From Baffinella frigidus (Eukaryota > Cryptophyceae > Cryptomonadales > Baffinellaceae), in assembly GCA_026770585.1 (NCBI GenBank), contig MU647537.1:1-15315 (forward strand): a DNA stretch of 15,315 nt, written 5' to 3'. The notes beneath the pieces are model-generated. The model was not told where the DNA came from and did no database searches. It was given only the letters and a program-made list of their open reading frames with translations. The position numbers were made by a program, and so were the translations under genes. Shown here in pieces: positions 12,748 to 15,315 of this stretch. How positions within the stretch are numbered: position 1 is the first letter of the stretch; the number at the start of each line of letters is the position of its first letter.

Positions 12748-12837
12748 TCTTAGGTCCTTTAGGTCCTTTAGGTTTTAAATGCTCCCAACATAGCCCAACG
12801 CCACGCCCTTCCGTTGCTCCGAATTCCTTTCGGATTT
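12748..12837 (+). repeat. A/B interspersed repeat: subfamily B, copy 4 (truncated)
   Basis: The 9-bp block is at its longest here: TTAGGTCCTTTAGGTCCTTT then AGG, three units. It is followed by TTTTAAATGCTCCCAACATA, GCCCAACGCCACGCCCTTCC and a shortened end that jumps to TTCCTTTCGGATTTTGTCTG. The lost segment includes the GTAGAAAGGACTGCAGAG landmark. A and B copies again occur side by side (A at 12569, B 45 bp later). Confidence 0.85.
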
Positions 12838-13021
12838 TGTCTGTCTCTTAAAAACTAAGGGTGGGCAATAAGTGGGAAGTGACGGTCCAAGGGGAGAGAT
12901 TAGGTAAACTTTCCCATGGACGGTCAGCCTTTTTAAGACGGTCGCCAGGTTACCCGGTATGAGTTTCGAGGATATTCGATACTTCCAGAAAATTCCAGAA
13001 CAGAAGCGGGTCACTCGTAGA
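12838..13021. other. No feature recognised
   Basis: Mixed-composition sequence after the B repeat. A minus-strand open frame of about 176 codons spans 12775-13305, but it starts inside one repeat and ends inside another and shows no domain I know. Confidence 0.35.
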
Positions 13022-13115
13022 CAGGCAAAAAACTTTTTGGGTGGATTTGCTAAAACTTTTTGGGTGGAATGCGTACGCTCGTACGAAGGGGTGGGTCCTA
13101 TTTTGGAACTCTTTT
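13022..13115 (+). repeat. Inverted-repeat complex, outer left arm, with a short direct repeat
   Basis: AACTTTTTGGGTGGA occurs twice (about 13030 and 13054). The segment at 13077-13115, GCTCGTACGAAGGGGTGGGT then CCTATTTTGGAACTCTTTT, is repeated in reverse at about 13360-13397 (AAGAGTTCCAAAATAGGGTA, GACCCCTTCGTACGAGC). Both copies, read in the right frame, give the peptide SYEGV-PILELF. Confidence 0.78.
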
Positions 13116-13257
13116 TTGACGTGCATTTGCGGCATGACCGAGGTCTCGTGACCATGCCAACTCTTAGGTCGTTTTGAAGGTCTTGTCCAGGGCTAGTGCA
13201 CTGGCGAAAAAAAATTGTACCTGGCATTTTTAGTCTTGAGTTGTAGGCCGCACGTGA

Positions 13258-13330
13258 CCCGGGCTGACATAGCCTTACCATGACATAAACATGCTGATAT
13301 AGCACCTATCATGACATAAAAACAGGTTAT
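13258..13330. repeat. Short direct repeat (ATGACATAAA)
   Basis: CATAGCCTTACCATGACATA-AACATGCTGAT is followed by ATAGCACCTATCATGACATA-AAAACAGG. The shared ATAGC-CCT-(A/T)CATGACATAAA word has a period of about 35 bp. It may be a diverged tandem duplication. Confidence 0.5.
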
Positions 13331-13359
13331 TTCAAGGTCCCAAATTGGTTCCAAATTAG

Positions 13360-13397
13360 AAAGAGTTCCAAAATAGGGTAGACCCCTTCGTACGAGC
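13360..13397 (-). repeat. Inverted-repeat complex, outer right arm
   Basis: Reverse copy of 13077-13115, about 245 bp away, with small differences (GGGTAGACCCC for GGGTCCTA... read in reverse). Together with the 36-bp inner palindrome it suggests several rounds of inverted duplication in this locus. Confidence 0.75.
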
Positions 13398-13493
13398 TCG
13401 TAGTCTTTCCCTCTAAAAACTCTCGTCGATCAAACTCATCACAAATTTGCACGTCCTGGAACCTTGCAGGTTCACACCACCTCAGATGCAGCC

Positions 13494-13634
13494 CAGCTTT
13501 ATCCGGGAACAAGTATTTTTCTTTTAAAAGCTGGCAATGAAAATTACTACACAACTGGTCACGTCCGAAGCAATTGTGTGGTAATTTTCGTACGGATTTT
13601 TTAAAAGAAAAATACTTGTTCCCGGATAAAGCTG
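13494..13634. repeat. Large palindrome with 36-bp perfect arms
   Basis: The left arm at 13494-13529 begins CAGCTTTATCCGGGAACAAG. It is exactly complementary to the right arm at 13599-13634, which ends CTTGTTCCCGGATAAAGCTG. Weaker pairing continues inward (GAAAATTACTACACAACTG at about 13539-13557 with CAATTGTGTGGTAATTTTC at 13571-13589), leaving a 13-base loop at 13558-13570. One frame through each arm reads LKEKYLFPDKA, as expected when a short palindrome is translated from both strands. It resembles a foldback element or the head-to-head junction of two repeat copies. Confidence 0.9.
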
Positions 13635-13646
13635 CAGCTCAGCATC

Positions 13647-14011
13647 ACTGCCTTGCGTCTTCTCAGCTCCTGAGAAGAAGACCCATAACCTGTGTGAGCT
13701 CCTGCGTGCAGCCCGCCACTTTGCTGTTCCATGGGGAAAACGAATGGGTTACAAGCGCGCTGAGGGAGTCGCCAGGCCAGGTGCTGGGTCATGGTAGTCC
13801 ACCTGCATTCGCTGATCACCATGCGCTGAGCGTGGTGGGCCTCCTCGCTCCATGGCCACCATCCGGCAACCCGTGGTACACATCAGGGGACTCGAAAGCA
13901 AAGGGGACATCTCCAACGGGCAGACGCTGTGCAGGGACCCTCGTCCTCGGAGCCTTGTCCGAGGGCTGGTGGGGAGGGGCGCCCATGGTCCTGCGAGAAC
14001 CGGCCAATGCT
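13647..14011. other. GC-rich sequence, possible but unsupported open frame
   Basis: A plus-strand frame runs 13574-14074 (166 codons) and includes CVSSCVQPATLLFHGENEWV and LVLGALSEGWWGGAPMVLRE. It begins within the palindrome and ends inside the next element, and a comparable frame exists on minus. I see no known domain or splice context, so I do not call a gene. The region between the two elements is otherwise single-copy in this window. Confidence 0.35.
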
Positions 14012-14314
14012 GACCACCAGCAACCACTAGCGGCTTTTATGGGGTGTCCGGAGCGTGTCTCGAGCAGGTACTAATAAGCGTTAATATGTATTGTAAATGG
14101 TCTTGACATGTGATGGACACACGGATAGAAAGACTGTGATCCTTTTGTTTGCACCATGGAACCTTCCATGACTGCTTTATCTGAGAAAAAAATATGTCGT
14201 GTCCGTCTCAGTACCAGGCCAATTATAAGGAGATTCAAGGAGATTTCCTTGATTTGCCTGAAAATTACTACCTGGCCAGACCTCAATAAAAGCCGCGAGG
14301 GGTTGCTGGTGGGA
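14012..14314. mobile_element. 303-bp element with ~29-bp terminal inverted repeats
   Basis: GACCACCAGCAACCACTAGC then GGCTTTTAT at 14012-14040 is the reverse of ATAAAAGCCGCGAGGGGTTG then CTGGTGGGA at 14286-14314, with 25 of 29 positions matching. The interior includes a near-palindrome TCAAGGAGATTTCCTTGA at about 14235-14252 and AT-rich sequence. A third copy of the terminal sequence, TCCCACCAGCAACCCGTAGC then AGCTTATAA, is at 14975-15003. No transposase frame is visible, so this would be non-autonomous. Confidence 0.72.
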
Positions 14315-14364
14315 CCGTTGCGCCGTCAGCAGGTTGGTGTCTGTTGAAGATCAGAAGATGGCGT

Positions 14365-14382
14365 ACAACAACAACAACAACA
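14365..14382 (+). repeat. (CAA)n microsatellite
   Basis: ACAACAACAACAACAACAA, about six units. A similar (CAA)n tract ends composite unit 2 at about 8701-8716. Confidence 0.85.
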
Positions 14383-14428
14383 AAGGAGGCTGGGACCAGG
14401 TAGAGTCTGCCCCGGCTGCTTCCCCTGC

Positions 14429-14550
14429 AGGGTTTCGGGTGTAGCGTCCAGGGTTTAGAGTCTGGGGTCTAGGGTCTAGGGTCTAGGGTTGAGGGTTGAG
14501 GGTTGAGGGTTGAGGGCTGAGGGTTGATGGTTGAGGGTTTGGGGTTTAGG
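14429..14550 (+). repeat. Interstitial telomere-type array 7 (TCTAGGG and TTGAGGG blocks)
   Basis: G-rich on plus. Mixed units lead into a block of three TCTAGGG (about 14467-14488), then a block of TTGAGGG units with two variants (about 14489-14535), and TTTGGGG, TTTAGG. The array is bracketed by similar ~18-bp sequences: GAGTCTGCCCCGGCTGCT at about 14403 and GAGCTAGCCCCAGCTGCT at about 14573. Confidence 0.9.
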
Positions 14551-14620
14551 TGGTGGCAGCATCTCTGAGGCAGAGCTAGCCCCAGCTGCTGCGGAGAGTT
14601 CCCTTTTCGTCTCATGCGAA

Positions 14621-14767
14621 AAGCTAACGCCAGCGAGCTACTTAGAGCCTACGGATTGCCTACGGTAGGAGCCCCCCTCCTACGACTTTTAAAGACCTTT
14701 TTGTTTTAAACGTCGCAGGAGGAAGGAGGGTTCCTACCGTAGGCTAAGGGTCCGCTGGCGTTAGCTT
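14621..14767. mobile_element. Palindromic (MITE-like) element, 147 bp
   Basis: Perfect 15-bp terminal inverted repeats, AAGCTAACGCCAGCG at 14621-14635 and CGCTGGCGTTAGCTT at 14753-14767. An inner inverted pair starts with GCCTACGGTAGGAGCCCCCC at about 14659 and ends with GGGTTCCTACCGTAGGC at about 14744; the arms meet around an AT-rich centre (TTTTAAAGACCTTTTTGTTT). The CCTACGGTAGG word is shared with the centre of the 4861 element. No target duplication is obvious. Confidence 0.82.
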
Positions 14768-14889
14768 ATGGTATTAAGGATTGAGGGATTAGGTGTTTAA
14801 CCTAATCTGGGAACACGTTTAATTTGCATGAGTAAAAATCTCCTAATTGTGATATAGGAGATGGACGAAGTTTAATTAAGCCCCTACAG

Positions 14890-14932
14890 AATTCAGTTAG
14901 GGCGCCAACTCAATTAGGGCCCTAACTGAATT
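14890..14932. repeat. Perfect 14-bp palindrome (hairpin)
   Basis: AATTCAGTTAGGGC at 14890-14903 and GCCCTAACTGAATT at 14919-14932 are exact reverse complements with a 15-base spacer. Unlike the longer elements it has no further terminal repeats. It could be the end of an unrecognised element or a short foldback. Confidence 0.8.
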
Positions 14933-14974
14933 TACTTGAGGCCCCAAGTACTAAATTGCTTGTGGCACGACGTC

Positions 14975-15003
14975 TCCCACCAGCAACCCGTAGCAGCTTA
15001 TAA
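14975..15003 (+). repeat. Solo terminal repeat of the 303-bp element
   Basis: TCCCACCAGCAACCCGTAGC then AGCTTATAA is closest to the right terminal repeat at 14286-14314 read in reverse. What follows, GGGTCGGGTACTGTATTAAT, faintly resembles the sequence inside the left terminal repeat (CAGGTACTAATAAG at 14067). No opposite end is seen before the window stops. Confidence 0.6.
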
Positions 15004-15315
15004 CCGGGTCGGGTACTGTATTAATCCAGCTAAACCGGACATATCTGTCCGTATCGCCCGTCAGCAATTCCCAGGCCCGTAGGGTCTCCTACCGTAGGGT
15101 CCTACGATAAACCAAAACAAAGAACCCATTCCCGGAGAGTCTCCTGTACCCCATAGCAACCCTCCTCCTAGTCGCGTAGGACTTAGGACCCCCCCAGTAG
15201 TTTCAAACTTGCTCGAGTTTCCAGCAACTCACATGAGTCTCTAAGCGTCCCTTAAGTCCTCACGCCTCCAACAACTCACCCACCAGCGACCCCTACACCC
15301 AACCCCCCCCCCCCC
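15004..15315. other. No gene recognised; CCTACCGTAGGG words and terminal C run
   Basis: CCCGTAGGGTCTCCTACCGT then AGGGTCCTACG (about 15077-15107) repeats the palindromic core seen in several elements. CACCCACCAGCGACCCCTAC near 15279 may be another decayed terminal-repeat word. The window ends in 13 consecutive C (15303-15315); if this is also the contig end, the assembly probably stopped at the homopolymer. Confidence 0.45.

Noticed and set aside
12245-12778. 177-codon arginine/proline-rich plus-strand frame
   Set aside because: GC-rich sequence favours stop-free frames, an overlapping minus-strand frame is nearly as long, and both enter the A repeat.
12775-13305. 176-codon minus-strand frame
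   Set aside because: It spans unrelated repeats at both ends and shows no domain; basic composition and scattered cysteines do not form a recognisable zinc-binding pattern.
13574-14074. 166-codon plus-strand frame
   Set aside because: The start lies in a palindrome arm and the end in a transposon-like terminal repeat; no domain, splice site or repeat-independent support. Kept only as a low-confidence possibility in the region note.

Overview
The window looks like repeat-dominated nuclear DNA from a eukaryote. The signs are degenerate heptamer arrays of the plant/green-alga telomere type (TTTAGGG and variants), abundant short palindromic elements, satellites and microsatellites, no operon-like packing, and a single convincing coding exon preceded by a plausible spliceosomal acceptor. 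A green alga is the most natural guess. The style of the palindromic repeats (their six-frame translation gives peptides such as GTSLIRKRPP) reminds me of prasinophytes such as Cymbomonas. That is recall, not evidence from this window, and I hold it weakly. I recognise no bacterial, organellar, rRNA, tRNA or CRISPR feature.

Layout. 1-1318: no gene or repeat recognised apart from a small direct duplication near 1182-1233. 1319-4350: a subtelomere-like block made of three interstitial telomere-type arrays (1319-1827, 1918-2309, 2934-3044). Each is followed by a copy of the same ~65-80 bp module. Behind them lie a 20-bp minisatellite and a ~170-bp degenerate satellite. 4860-5205: two palindromic elements, the second with another palindrome inside it. 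5279-9180: a mosaic of an interspersed repeat family in two subfamilies (A and B), a long inverted duplication (5805-7265) containing a (CTAA/CTGA)n microsatellite, a pair of 102-bp palindromic elements, and three direct copies of a larger composite unit (7840-9180). 9450-10820: short tandem repeats, telomere-type arrays in both orientations, another nested palindromic element and 40-bp direct repeats. 10838-11185: the probable last coding exon of an unrecognised protein, whose upstream intron appears to be largely repeat. 11312-11524: two more palindromic elements directly downstream. 11525-12560: GC-rich stretch with a ~157-bp duplication. 12569-12837: two further copies of the A/B family. 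13022-13646: an inverted-repeat complex with 36-bp perfect arms. 14012-14314: a 303-bp element with terminal inverted repeats. 14429-15315: a last telomere-type array, two more palindromes, and a C-run at the window end.

Nothing supports a multi-gene system. What stands out is the repeat biology: a repeat family with a 9-bp tandem tail, elements nested inside elements, a palindromic core shared by otherwise different elements, telomere-type variant arrays kept in strict 7-bp register, and a gene whose last intron appears to end in telomere-type DNA.
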